A DNA stretch of 64,000 nucleotides from Halorientalis pallida (GTDB taxonomy: Archaea > Halobacteriota > Halobacteria > Halobacteriales > Haloarculaceae), in NCBI RefSeq assembly GCF_004118325.1, contig NZ_RDFA01000007.1:109995-173994 (forward strand). Reading direction: 5' to 3'. The notes under the pieces were generated by a model. It was not told where the DNA came from. It worked only from the letters and a program-made list of their open reading frames with translations, and did no database searches. A program made the translations under genes and the position numbers. Shown here in pieces: positions 51,376 to 61,596 of this stretch (its first letter is position 1; every line of letters begins with the position of its first letter).

Positions 51376-52657
51376 TTACGCCTACCCACTGGAACTTGCC
51401 ATCCCGGCCAGCGAGTACGAGTCCGTAATCAGCGACCGTCATCCGATAGAGATCCGCTGAAGCGTCGATCCACCGGACGTTCTGGTCTGGCTTGAACCCG
51501 TCATTGACGCAGTTTGTAGAGAGTCGCCACATCTGGTCTCGTCGAGCATATTGGGGCTTGATTCCGAGCTCGATACACAAACGCATCATGTCGCTGGCTA
51601 ACTGCGCGCTTGAAGTATAGTAGACTCCTCGGTCGTTTCCATCACCAGCCATGAGCGTCTCAAAAAGTAACTGACGCTGTCGCTGGTCCGTTTGCCAGAC
51701 GAGAGCAGGCAGTCGTTTCTGCTGGCTGCCGACTCCACAGAGTGACTCGAAGAGTGTTCCGAACACTGTTGAGCTAAACTCAAAGGACCGGCTATCAACA
51801 CTTCCCTGCAGCCCCATCCGTTTCAATAGCCCCGCAATTGTTTCTCGGTGAGTTGTGTTTTCCTGCGCAATCTGTACCTGTGCTGTATCGCTACTCTGTG
51901 GCCAGTAGACGTTACCCTCTGTAGCGAACCATCCAATGAATTCGATGAAGTCATCGCCGTCGAATCGGTATGGTCGCCCACGTGCGTTCGGCCCTGCAAC
52001 GAGTGAAACGTCATCGGCAATCGATTCGATGGCGGGTTGGTACTGCTTGAACGTCTCGGGGTCGAAGTAATAGCCCGTGTGGCTGTTCTGTCGGATGGGA
52101 TCACATCCATCTGGGAGGGCTGCCCGAAACGTATGTCCGTGATCCTCACTCCAGACTCTGATCTCATAGTCGGTCACCAGGTTTGTGATGTCTACACCCT
52201 CTAGTCGATAGCCCGGCCTCTGTCGCCACCCATTGATGAACCGGTATATGCTCTTCTCGTGAAGTTCGCACGCTCGCTGGAAGCGCGTTTCTCCAACTGA
52301 ATCTGTTTGGAAGGGAATACGGTGATCTGGTGCGACTCGAAGATTCGACCGGCGTGTCTGAATATTGATGAGTTCTGCTGGCGGTGCAACCTGTTGGATC
52401 GACGTGATCGGCTTCAGTTTACAGAGCTCTGTCACTGGGTCAAGAGCATAGACGACCGTACCGATTGTAAGGTCAGAGACTGCCCGAGGTCCGTCCGTGG
52501 TTAGTACTTCAGTGTCGTCAGTGAACCCACCTTCTGTGAGCTCGATACCCGGCATCTGCTCGGCAGTAGATTTCTCGGTTAGATCTCGCTCCTCCTCGAA
52601 ATCCCCTACAGAATTCTGGGGGTTCTGGTGACCCTTTCGTTTTCTTTCTTTTGACAC
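51362..52657 (-). CDS. Free-standing intein-like (Hint) LAGLIDADG protein lacking the catalytic Cys
   Basis: A 431-residue protein. After an acidic N-terminus of about 43 residues comes a Hint-like start: GGFTDDTEVLTTDGPRAVSD and YALDPVTELCKLKPI, then RRSNLRVAPDHRIPFQT, matching intein blocks A and B. The centre has two LAGLIDADG-type segments (FIEFIGWFATEGNVYW and LLFETLMAGDGNDR). It ends with LVLAGRDGKFQWVGVSG, resembling the intein C-terminal block. The block A Cys is Gly (GGF), and no Asn precedes the C-terminus, so splicing is not expected. No host protein (extein) is seen. Possibly a solitary homing endonuclease derived from an intein. Confidence 0.75.
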   Translation of the reverse strand: MSKERKRKGHQNPQNSVGDFEEERDLTEKSTAEQMPGIELTEGGFTDDTEVLTTDGPRAVSDLTIGTVVYALDPVTELCKLKPITSIQQVAPPAELINIQTRRSNLRVAPDHRIPFQTDSVGETRFQRACELHEKSIYRFINGWRQRPGYRLEGVDITNLVTDYEIRVWSEDHGHTFRAALPDGCDPIRQNSHTGYYFDPETFKQYQPAIESIADDVSLVAGPNARGRPYRFDGDDFIEFIGWFATEGNVYWPQSSDTAQVQIAQENTTHRETIAGLLKRMGLQGSVDSRSFEFSSTVFGTLFESLCGVGSQQKRLPALVWQTDQRQRQLLFETLMAGDGNDRGVYYTSSAQLASDMMRLCIELGIKPQYARRDQMWRLSTNCVNDGFKPDQNVRWIDASADLYRMTVADYGLVLAGRDGKFQWVGVSGVS

Positions 52658-54125
52658 GAAGTAAGGTGGTCCCGTTCTGGGTTATAAAATAGCGGCCGGC
52701 TCAGGGTGGTCGAATCAGTGGTGTAATCTTGACTCTCGTCACCGCTAGATAATAGTGAATATCCGATGAATTTGCCTAGACTGGGACTCGATCGACTGTG
52801 GTCGGGGACGACCCACAGGGGACATCGCTGAAGCGGTCGAAGGAAGACTGCACAGGCTGATTGACGAAGACGGACGAGTCCACGCTGTCTGAAATATATG
52901 AAACACGAGGTATTGTAAGGGTAGCTGTAACCCACGTACGTAGTCCGGGGTTACAAATATACAGAAGCCATTTGATACACAATCTGATATACCCACTGGT
53001 CACCTCAAACTTCTAGATCCGTTCGAAGCCCGTCCGAGAACGACCCTGCCCGGCAATCCAGATCTTCGCCTGTTCTCACCCAGTCAGTGGGAACCCAGCT
53101 TCTAGTCGCCTATCTCTCAGAGCCGTTCCTTTCTAGCGGTGATTCGGGCTACTGTTACACTCCGTTTCAATGACAGCCGCGATGTTGTTGAACCACAATC
53201 GAACGTGTGTCAGGATTACAACTTGGACTACTCAGCGATCAAGTCAAACTCTTCAGAAACAACATAGTCGGCTCGGCTCTGTTGTAACGGTCTGCAATTA
53301 CCAGATATAGTCTGCTGTATGGGGATCATCTTCCTAGATAGATGCGTGAATAAGTCGAAACGTTATAGACGAGGAACGCTGGCTCGAATACGGGACGAGT
53401 CATTCAAGACCCCTCTGTCGGTTTTCTCAACGGGCTAAAACTCGTTGCGTACCGCCATGGACTCTGCGGTGCATACAAACCCAATCCATGGGCGATGGCT
53501 TTCAGTGGCGGGACCGCGGTTACATGCAAACTTGTGCACTTAGTCATTATCGTGCGATACTATGATGAACATGCACCTATTGAAGCCTGAATCACCGCGG
53601 ATCGTACTGGATGAATACCCTCCGTCGCTCCGGCACGCACGCGAACTCTCTGCAACCGTTTTGAATATGGACTGCGGCGAAGTCCGCCACGGTTGTGTTC
53701 CCGTACTTGATTGGGAAAGCCAATCCACCCACAGTTGTGACACTCCGAGGGCCGTTTCAGTACCTCGGCGTCTAACTCCACCACCGCTGCGTGAACACGC
53801 TCACGTGTCGCGTGGTAAACCCTGCGTGTCAACCAAGGGGAAGTGGTCTCTTGATGATTTCCAGATCAACGTCACCAACCACATGCTTACCCCGCTGTTC
53901 CAGGAATCACAGAGCGCATGGTGTGGCGTGACTGCAAGCTGTATCCGTCACCCGGCCAACAAACACGAAGCAGAGGGTGGTGGTCATGTTGGTTAAGACG
54001 CAGTGCTGTTGGACTTTTGTGCGATAGCAAGAAACAGCGTAACAGGAATTCTAAAAAAAAGGAACGCCTTCACCAACGCTGCGCGAAACCCAGAGGTTGT
54101 ATACAATAGTCCAGATTGTCAATCA
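52658..54125. other. Gene-poor accessory stretch
   Basis: No gene is firmly supported. A plus frame at 53562-53996 (145 codons) is open but has Arg/Ser/Pro-rich composition; the minus frame across the same DNA contains ECHNCGWIGFPNQVREH, a zinc-finger-like piece that may be the remnant of a gene. Around 53400-53530 nothing is recognisable. An A-rich run (54050-54060) lies near the right edge, before hemAT. Confidence 0.35.
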
Positions 54126-55919
54126 TTACCGGAACCCGCCTGTTTCCCCGTCTGCAATCCGTTCGAGCGTCTCACGATCCAGTTGAGCGATCATTTCATC
54201 AGGCATTGCATCCGGTAGTTTACCGTACAAGTCAGCCGACACACCAGAAGGGAGTTCGGAGCCACCGCTCTCGATTGGAGCGGCTTCCCATTCGCGCTGG
54301 AGCGAACCGCCATCTGTCATCCCATCTCTACTTGACGCCGCTCTATCGGCATTGGGCTGGGTTGGATACATTTCACCGTTCCAGTCGCCTTTACTAGTCA
54401 CGTCGGTGAGTTCGAGCCTAGAACCCCTTTCTAGGCTGTCGGTCGCTTCGGCAATCGCCTCCATTTGCGTCGCCTGTGCTTCGGTCTCGGTTTCGAGTGA
54501 CTCTACCTCAGCAACCATCTCGCGGGCCCGATCGTCCAACGTGTCCAGCATCGAACTCACTTCTTCAGTGCTAGCGGCCTGGTTGTCAGTTGCAGTCGCA
54601 ACTTCGTCCATCGATGCAGACGCGTCATCGACCCGTGTCTTGATATCATCGAGAACCTCGTCGGTTTCCTCTATTTTGCTTTGCCCAGCGGTCACAGATC
54701 CTGCTACCGTCTCAAGTTGGTCAGACGCCTCTTCGATTTCGTCGGTGACACTCTCAAGAAGTGACTCGACCTCGCCGGCTTCGTTCTGGGTCTGCTCAGC
54801 GAGCGACTTCACTTCATCGGCTACAACAGCGAATCCACTCCCGGCCTCACCGGCACGGGCGGCTTCGATGGAGGCATTTAATGCCAGGATGTTCGTCTGA
54901 TCTGCAATGTCGTTGATCACCTCGACGATTTCGTCCATCTCGTCGACGACTGCAACGAGCCCATCGATTCGCTCTTGAAGATCAGCTTGTGCCTCCTCTA
55001 TATCCTCCATTGCCGCGACGGACTCAGCGGCACGTTCCTTCCCTGTCTGCACCTTCTCCGAGGCTTCTCGGCTAGTTTCATTCGCTGACTGGCTCGACGC
55101 TGCAATCTCCTCAACCGTTGCACTTAGGTCCGACACTTCGGTCGCGACCGACGCCGAGCGTTCATTGAAGTCCTCGATAAGCTCTCGCAGTTCTGCCGTA
55201 TTCTCGCTGACCGTTACTGAAGACTCCTGTGCCGTCTCAATAGACTCTGAGACAGTCTCGCGCATTTCCTGTGACGCTTCAATTTCGTCGCGAAGAGACT
55301 CGGTAAACGAGTAAAGGTATGTGTCGTTGACCACCTGCATATCAAGGTTGAGGATACGGACGAGCGACTTGAGCGACTCTTTGGCCGTCTGTAGCTCCGA
55401 AACTGCCTGCACACTCGTCTCCTCGTCAAATTCACTCTGATATGTGCCGGCTATGTCCTCACAGAGCGCGTCGATCAGCGTCGTCGTAATATTGCTAAAC
55501 ATCCCAGCAAAATAATGAAGTGGCATGTCGAGCTTATCATGGAGCATCCCAATCCGGGTTCGATGTCTAAAATAGTCCGGCCCATAGTCGCCATTCACGA
55601 CCGTGTCGTAGTACCCAGATACGATTGAATTCAGAGCATCAGCATTGCGAGGCGACCGGTCAGTAATTTCCTTTGTTTCTGGCGTCGCAAAAACGGGTTT
55701 CAGAAATGCGTCGACAAGTTCCTCTCTGTTCTCGTCGATTATGGGTTGTAGTCGCTCAAGTCGCTCAGCATCGTCAGGGCCGAAGTTGACGAATTCCTTG
55801 CGCCAGTTGATTTCTGTCCTGTCCAGATCAAGAGCCGACGCGATCTCGTCAGTAGTGTAGTCGGTCCCGAGAGACTGTCCAGAAGCCACGGAGCCACGCT
55901 GGTCAAGCCGTCTTTCCAT
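54126..55919 (-). CDS. hemAT: HemAT, globin-coupled aerotaxis transducer
   Basis: A 597-residue soluble methyl-accepting transducer. Residues about 35-195 are a sensor globin: [16 protein letters not shown], a helix with YYDTVV, and [16 protein letters not shown] with the proximal heme ligand His127. The signalling domain is a long coiled coil (about 205-500) with the highly conserved tip [20 protein letters not shown] (about 338-357). No membrane segments are present. It binds oxygen via heme and passes the signal to CheA, giving aerophobic or aerophilic behaviour. A TTATCTTA box lies about 28 bases upstream. The C-terminal 100 residues are a low-complexity tail. Confidence 0.92.
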   Translation of the reverse strand: MERRLDQRGSVASGQSLGTDYTTDEIASALDLDRTEINWRKEFVNFGPDDAERLERLQPIIDENREELVDAFLKPVFATPETKEITDRSPRNADALNSIVSGYYDTVVNGDYGPDYFRHRTRIGMLHDKLDMPLHYFAGMFSNITTTLIDALCEDIAGTYQSEFDEETSVQAVSELQTAKESLKSLVRILNLDMQVVNDTYLYSFTESLRDEIEASQEMRETVSESIETAQESSVTVSENTAELRELIEDFNERSASVATEVSDLSATVEEIAASSQSANETSREASEKVQTGKERAAESVAAMEDIEEAQADLQERIDGLVAVVDEMDEIVEVINDIADQTNILALNASIEAARAGEAGSGFAVVADEVKSLAEQTQNEAGEVESLLESVTDEIEEASDQLETVAGSVTAGQSKIEETDEVLDDIKTRVDDASASMDEVATATDNQAASTEEVSSMLDTLDDRAREMVAEVESLETETEAQATQMEAIAEATDSLERGSRLELTDVTSKGDWNGEMYPTQPNADRAASSRDGMTDGGSLQREWEAAPIESGGSELPSGVSADLYGKLPDAMPDEMIAQLDRETLERIADGETGGFR

Positions 55920-56303
55920 GCGCGTTCTGCCGCAGAGTAGAACAATAAGATAATGGGATCGGTTATCAGAAACGAAAAGCCAACACTACTAGAGTTACAT
56001 TTGTTCAGGGTAACCGACCTCGTTTTCTCTTTATGCGATATTCTGTCTCAGGATCACGCTGTGTGTCCTGTATGGAGCATAGAAAAATGTATAAAAATGC
56101 TAAAAATTCCGGCGAACAGCATTCAGTAAAAGAGTGACAGCGTTCCATCATTGATCGCGTCCCTTTTAAATATAAAGACATATAATGACACTCCCCGGCT
56201 GATTGTAGATTTGACCACCATAAGTAACAAACAATTTATATAAACTATGTCAGATACTGGGCATCGCTTACCTTTATAAAATCATAGCCATTGCATACAA
56301 CAA
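55920..56303. promoter_or_regulatory. Divergent promoter region of hemAT and the DLH-like lipoprotein
   Basis: A 384-base AT-rich region. For the right gene a CTTTATAAAATC box (56270-56281) lies 23-34 bases upstream of its ATG, fitting leaderless transcription. For hemAT a TTATCTTA box on the minus strand is near 55948. The centre is AT-rich and I see no coding potential. Confidence 0.55.
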
Positions 56304-57266
56304 ATGCGTATCAAGGCTCTGGCAGTATTCACCGTTGCGATGCTACTGTTGAGTGGTTGTTCTGGAGTGTCGCCAACTGAGTCAACGGCAGAGGAGATGG
56401 ATCCGACAACGCAGGACCCGCAACCGGAACAGGAGACAAACACTGCAGAAGCCTCGTATACCCAAACTCCTCACACAGGGTGCCAACCAGGTACAATCAA
56501 GAAGGATGGTACCTGTCAACCAGTCACGTCTAATTCAAATGCTGATATCTTCGACGTAAAGAACCTCAACCCCATTACAACCGAGAATACCACGATTGAC
56601 GGAACGCAGGGCTATCTCGCGCGCCCGGATGCTGAGGGAGACCATCCGGCAGTCGTCATGGTACACGAGTGGTGGGGCCTCAATCAGAACATCCGACATA
56701 TGGCCGATATCCTTGCCGGCCAAGGATATGTTGTCTTCGCAGTAGATCTGTACGAAGGACGCGTTGCGAGCAACTCCTCATATGCAGCTGAGCTCTCAGG
56801 CGAGGTTCGGGAAAATCCCGATGAGGCGGTCCAAAAGATGCGCCAGGCGACTGCCGGAGTACGTAACCTCTCGTCTACCACCAATCGGGTGGCAAGCTTG
56901 GGGTGGTGTTTCGGCGGCGGGCAGAGCTTACAATTGAGCCTGAGCGAAGCCGAGTTAAACGCGACGGTCATCTATTACGGGACGCTCGCGACGGACCGCG
57001 ACACGCTCCGGCAGATCGACGAGCCAGTCCTCGGCATCTTCGGCTCCGAAGACCAGGTTGTCGGTATTGAGAGTGTTCGTGAATTCAATCAGACCCTCGG
57101 TGAGCTTGGGGTTGAGCGCGAAATCTACGTGTACGAAGATGCCCGGCACGCCTTTGCGAACCCAAGTGGGGAGTCCTTCCGACCAGAAGCGACCAGAAAT
57201 GCTTGGAGCAAGACCTTACGCTTCCTCAATAGGACCCTGCGAGCGGACGTAAACAGCAACGGGTAA
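56304..57266 (+). CDS. Secreted dienelactone hydrolase family lipoprotein
   Basis: A 320-residue protein with a Sec-type lipoprotein signal: KALAVFTVAMLLLSGC, Cys19 being lipidated. A Thr/Glu/Gln linker with a small two-Cys segment (TGCQPGTIKKDGTCQP) follows. From about residue 85 it is an alpha/beta hydrolase of the dienelactone hydrolase family: VMVHEWWGLN, the nucleophile Cys in LGWCFGGGQ, IFGSEDQVVG and DARHAFANP (Asp and His). Extracellular, membrane-anchored; natural substrate unknown. The use of Sec in place of Tat is less common for haloarchaeal lipoproteins. Confidence 0.85.
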   Translation: MRIKALAVFTVAMLLLSGCSGVSPTESTAEEMDPTTQDPQPEQETNTAEASYTQTPHTGCQPGTIKKDGTCQPVTSNSNADIFDVKNLNPITTENTTIDGTQGYLARPDAEGDHPAVVMVHEWWGLNQNIRHMADILAGQGYVVFAVDLYEGRVASNSSYAAELSGEVRENPDEAVQKMRQATAGVRNLSSTTNRVASLGWCFGGGQSLQLSLSEAELNATVIYYGTLATDRDTLRQIDEPVLGIFGSEDQVVGIESVREFNQTLGELGVEREIYVYEDARHAFANPSGESFRPEATRNAWSKTLRFLNRTLRADVNSNG

Positions 57267-57411
57267 TCCAATCATATTCTACGGTAGCCTGATCCGTTGT
57301 GATTTTTACAGCACCGATCCGATATTTAGTTCGTTCCATAAGGAATAAATAGGAATCTCAGTGTCCTACACCGCCCAGCCGTCGAACACGCACGACCAGA
57401 TCTTCTCCAGA

Positions 57412-60400
57412 TCACTCCTCACGCACTTTCGAGAGCAACTGTTCCAGGGTATGCATCTGGGTAAACCCCGGCTCGTCGATCCTGAATTTCTGTACCGGAC
57501 TGCTCTCAGAATACGTCTTTTCGACACGCTGGTCACCCTCCAGGGGATCGTTCAGCGCCTGGAGAATCTCGTGTGCTTCCGAATGTGACATCGCCACCCA
57601 GATCGCTTCCTCTGGATCACAGGCAGCCATCTTATCGTAATCACTCGGGGCCGCTCGCCGAAGGTCGTGATTGACGCGTTCGATCTCACAGACCACGACG
57701 ATCTCACCATCCACGTCCAGTCCCGCAAGATCCAGGCGATGCTGCTCGAAATCCGAACTGGCCTCCGCAGCATCAGTATCACTACCCATGAACCCAGCCA
57801 CCGGAACCGATCCCTCCCGGAGTTCGTAATAGGGTCGGACCTCCACGACTGGCGACTCTGAATCTTCCCGGAACTCTTGCTCTACCCATTGGCGCGTCAC
57901 CTCGACACCAAGTACGTGCTGGGTAGACTCATCGAGATCGCCCTTACCATGGCCATAATGAACGCCGTGTTGATTCTCCTGGCCGATCAGCTTTCGTCCC
58001 TCCGGGCGAAGCGAATACAACCGATGGGGTCGCGTCGTATCTTGGCTCAGCAATCCTGCCTCAAGAAGTTCGTCGACCTCTGCAGATTCTACGCCGACAT
58101 ACTCCTGTAAGCGGATCATCGAATCCGAGAGCAGATCGTAGCCGGGTGCCTCGTAGGTGAACTGACTCGCATTGTGGACCGCCTGGAGGAACATGAGGGC
58201 CTGATCGGACCACTCACTCTGGCGGCGCTCGTTTTCGTCGAGTCTGAGATTCACGTCGGTGATCGGGATATCATCAGGGTCCACCTCAGAACGGGAGTGA
58301 CAACACTCGATTGCCTGTTCGAGTCCAGCATCATCAGGCGAATAACGCGTCTCACAATCAGCACACAGCAGTGCATGGCCACCCTCTTCGTAGCTGACCA
58401 TCCCCGGCAGTCGCTTGGTATGCGGGAGGGCGCTGTCTACTCGCACCGGAACAGTCTCTTCGTCGGTCTCGTCCGTCACTTGGCTCGCGTCCTCGGCCGT
58501 CTGCGGTTCTGTGAGCTCCAGTCCGACCGTTTCTATAGTACGGGCTTCGAGATCGTCACGAGCGGACTCGAAGCCTGAGCGAGTCTCCCCAGCAAGCGGC
58601 ATCGACCCCTTCGGATGGCCGGGTGGAAGCGGCAGGGACTGCACGAGGAATGGCTCGGGGGTTTCACCGAGGAACTCCCCTGGTAGTTTCACGAGCCACT
58701 CACCACGACGGAGGCCATCGAGGCGATCAGCAATTGTCTGAGCATCCGTCTCCCCGGTCGCCAATCGTTTGGCCAACTCGAAATCAGACGGGACGCTTCC
58801 CGAGACCACCGACTGGACGTTGTTCAACAGTTCGTCGGCGGCACTGGCATCAGCACCGGCGAGTTGGCTCGGAAACTGCATCGCCAACGTGACCGAGACA
58901 TCGAACTCCCGTCCCTGGGCCAGGAGCTCCTTCAACAGCGAGGCGTTGGCGATACTCGCTGCTTCCTCGATATAGAGATTGACCAGTGCGTGATCGGTTT
59001 CGGGGCCACTCGAACGCGTCCGACGCTTGAGTGCCGACCAGGCATTCGAGAGGATCGCGAGTGCGATTGCTCGCTGGGCTGCCGTCCGAATGCCGCCCGT
59101 GTCGACGATGATGACCACGTTCTCGTCGAGGTACTCCCCGAGATCGAAATGCGGAGTCTGTGGAGTGTCTTCGGCAGCCCCGTCTTCGTCGTGGGTCGCA
59201 TCATCATCGCCAGTCGGCTCATCGACAGCAACGTGATTAAACATCCGAGCGAGTCTGGCATCGATCGTGATCTTCTCGATACGACTCGCGACACCAGCCA
59301 TGATCTTCGAGAAGGTGCGAGCGTCCGTATCGAGTTGCTTACTCAGGGAACGTTCGAGTTCTGCATCCGAGACGGCAGGCGGACTCCCGTCCTGTTGCAT
59401 TTTCTTGACGGCGAGGTGGAGTTCACGATGGGAGAAGGCATCCGAGCCATGGACTGGATCGAACAGCGCGTGAATCAGATACCGAATCAAGTCTGGTGAG
59501 CGAACCGCCCGCTCGAATCGCTCCATGCCCATGATCTGGCCGAGCAACTCGATGTAGTGATCCGCAACGTCCTGGACGGCCGTGGTTCGTGGAATGCCCG
59601 CCTCGAGTTGTGGCCTGATGTCGAAAAACGAGAGGGCAGGCACCGTCTCACTGCAATCGAAATAAACGACGTCGTCCAGTCCATCGAATCTCGCATGGTG
59701 GGCCAGCAGATACTCTGCAACAGCGTTGCCGCCCTTTGGGAGAAAGAGAACGCTTGGTCCATCCGTTGTGGCGTGATTCGAGAGGACGCCACTGAGATTC
59801 AAGACTGACTTCCCGGAGCCAGTCGCACCCAGAATCGCCTGATGCATCGGCTGGAGTGCAGGCGGGACGGCAACAGGACTGTTCCTGGGAGTCTTATCGG
59901 CAGTGAGTGGGAGGCCAATCTTGAAGCCCGGTTGCTGGTAGTTCCCGAGGACGGACTGGGGTGGGAGCCGCAGTCCAGTTTTTGCGGCTGATGTCGGGGC
60001 CACTGCACGACTCCCTTCGCTGGTGAGTGCATCGCCATCTAACAGGCAGAAACTCCCGACCTCGGCGGGGTCAGCGACGATGCCTGTACTCCCTGTCTGG
60101 GTTCCCGGGAGTCGCTGTGTGAGTGTCTCGTAGGTGGGGTGCTGGATGGTTCGGTCTGTAATCTGCTCGAAAAGAGTTTGGCCATAGTCTCCAGTCGAGA
60201 CGGATGCCCGGATGTCGTAGGTCGTCCCACTCACCTCGGCGAAAGCGCTTTCGAGGGTTCGAATCAAGTTTTCTGATTCGGACTCTTCCTCACTCATTGC
60301 GACTGTTCGGGCATTCATGATGAACGAATGGCGACCGTCCTTCTCGACGAGGGCCTCTAGTCGCGTTTGATCGGTTGCGGTGAGTCGGATATCCTCGGGA

Positions 60401-61122
60401 TCGGGATAGCCAGCCAGTGCGTTGATCGCCTGATCGAGGATGCCGACGGAACCCGTCTCGATAGCTCTGCTGTAGGCATCGAGTTCGTTCGTGAAATCGT
60501 CATAGGGCGTGAGGAGTGCCTGGTAGAGAACTCGGATATCGCTTCTCGCCATCGTCTCCGCGATGGTTGCGAGTGGAATCGTCTTCGTCTGGCCCTCGTG
60601 TGTGCTGTTCGATTTGTCCTTCCTGTATCGGTTTTCGGGACCGTAGAAGTCCGTGTAGGGTGTGAGTCTCGTCTGCCAGTCTCTGGGCGATCTGGGCTGG
60701 CCCTCGAATTCGAGTCCAGCGATCGATCCATGATCGGGATCAGCGAGTGCGTCAGGATGGAATTCGACACGCTGGAATTCGTAGCTGTTGGGAACGGCTT
60801 CTCGTAGCAAGCCCTCGAGTGCATCGAGTTTTTCGGGATCACTACCCCCGAACAGGTAGGTTATCTCACCGTGTCCGTGGGTATAGAGTAACACTTCGAT
60901 CGTGGTGTGAGCCGGCGAGTCGAAGGGCAACCAACGACGAGCGCTATCATCGAAACAGAGTCGGTGGAGGCGCTTCAGGTGCAGCGGGAGGTTCCAGGGG
61001 TCAGCGTGGTCTGTCGTCGGCCGGATCTGGATATAGGGGCGCGCGTCATCGGCGAGAACGGGGAGGGAGTCTGCACTCGGTGGCTGTTGGGACGTTGTGG
61101 GGGATGAAGGTGGAGTCGTCAT
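57412..61122 (-). CDS. Large HerA/VirD4-type ATPase of an integrated element
   Basis: A 1236-residue ATPase. Residues 1-400 are a non-conserved N-terminal part, then Walker A GATGSGKS (432-439), a middle with LPKGGNAVAEYLLAHH, an insertion of acidic residues (about 635-655), a Walker B-like LVNLYIEEA (713-721) and AMQFPSQLAG. After about residue 830 a linker leads to a small zinc-ribbon-like CADCETRYSP, a helical part resembling a winged helix, and a final domain with EVRPYYELREG and VVVCEIERVN. The ATPase resembles DNA-translocating proteins of conjugative and viral elements in haloarchaea; no relaxase or integrase gene is visible nearby. Confidence 0.85.
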   Translation of the reverse strand: MTTPPSSPTTSQQPPSADSLPVLADDARPYIQIRPTTDHADPWNLPLHLKRLHRLCFDDSARRWLPFDSPAHTTIEVLLYTHGHGEITYLFGGSDPEKLDALEGLLREAVPNSYEFQRVEFHPDALADPDHGSIAGLEFEGQPRSPRDWQTRLTPYTDFYGPENRYRKDKSNSTHEGQTKTIPLATIAETMARSDIRVLYQALLTPYDDFTNELDAYSRAIETGSVGILDQAINALAGYPDPEDIRLTATDQTRLEALVEKDGRHSFIMNARTVAMSEEESESENLIRTLESAFAEVSGTTYDIRASVSTGDYGQTLFEQITDRTIQHPTYETLTQRLPGTQTGSTGIVADPAEVGSFCLLDGDALTSEGSRAVAPTSAAKTGLRLPPQSVLGNYQQPGFKIGLPLTADKTPRNSPVAVPPALQPMHQAILGATGSGKSVLNLSGVLSNHATTDGPSVLFLPKGGNAVAEYLLAHHARFDGLDDVVYFDCSETVPALSFFDIRPQLEAGIPRTTAVQDVADHYIELLGQIMGMERFERAVRSPDLIRYLIHALFDPVHGSDAFSHRELHLAVKKMQQDGSPPAVSDAELERSLSKQLDTDARTFSKIMAGVASRIEKITIDARLARMFNHVAVDEPTGDDDATHDEDGAAEDTPQTPHFDLGEYLDENVVIIVDTGGIRTAAQRAIALAILSNAWSALKRRTRSSGPETDHALVNLYIEEAASIANASLLKELLAQGREFDVSVTLAMQFPSQLAGADASAADELLNNVQSVVSGSVPSDFELAKRLATGETDAQTIADRLDGLRRGEWLVKLPGEFLGETPEPFLVQSLPLPPGHPKGSMPLAGETRSGFESARDDLEARTIETVGLELTEPQTAEDASQVTDETDEETVPVRVDSALPHTKRLPGMVSYEEGGHALLCADCETRYSPDDAGLEQAIECCHSRSEVDPDDIPITDVNLRLDENERRQSEWSDQALMFLQAVHNASQFTYEAPGYDLLSDSMIRLQEYVGVESAEVDELLEAGLLSQDTTRPHRLYSLRPEGRKLIGQENQHGVHYGHGKGDLDESTQHVLGVEVTRQWVEQEFREDSESPVVEVRPYYELREGSVPVAGFMGSDTDAAEASSDFEQHRLDLAGLDVDGEIVVVCEIERVNHDLRRAAPSDYDKMAACDPEEAIWVAMSHSEAHEILQALNDPLEGDQRVEKTYSESSPVQKFRIDEPGFTQMHTLEQLLSKVREE

Positions 61123-61596
61123 GACGCTGGTCGATGATATCCCCTCGAATGTGGCTCTTATAAGCCAAGGGATTGCTTTGGCAGGTTTGGAGACGTCATG
61201 GATGGGGAGAGTGTCTTGGTGGCGATCATGTGTTCAAGTAGCGTGACTCGGTGTGTCGGCGAAAGGAGAGTGTAGTTCGGGGTGAGCAGGGGCGTCGATT
61301 ATGATGCACTGAAGCCCTCGTGCGCTCCAGTCCCGCGACCGCGTCTGCGCTCCAGTCGGTGCTTGACGGGTCGGGGTTCCCGGAGCGCACTCGCCCTTCA
61401 TCCACCAGGCATGGGTTGGGCCGGCTCAGTATGGATGTCCGGTGGTTGTGTGTCCTCCTGACTGTCTTTCTTGTCCTCCACGTGCTCACGGTATGCACCC
61501 GTTCGCACTGCATACCCCGGTTCTAACGAATCAGAGCTTGACGCACTCACAGATATTTGGGAGTGCCAAAGATATATTGAGGAAAGCCACGTATAG
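61123..61596. other. Intergenic with the first copy of the 98-bp repeat
   Basis: Between the ATPase start and the winged-helix gene lies about 470 bases without a gene. It holds the promoter of the ATPase on the left and the first repeat copy at 61312-61409, then about 185 bases of ordinary DNA up to the next start, with AAGATATATTG about 25 bases upstream of 61597. Confidence 0.55.
61312..61409 (+). repeat. 98-bp dispersed repeat, copy 1
   Basis: Starts AAGCCCTCG and ends CCACCAGG. It matches copies 2 and 3 over 98 bases without indels; differences are at positions 10-11 and in a six-base block (38-43: GCTCCA here). This block in copy 1 repeats the upstream TGCGCTCCAGTC, so it probably arose by internal duplication or conversion. 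After CCACCAGG, copy 1 diverges from copies 2 and 3. Confidence 0.9.

Noticed and set aside
53562..53996. 144-residue plus-strand ORF
   Set aside because: No recognisable domain, composition unlike neighbours and a competing zinc-finger-like fragment on the other strand.
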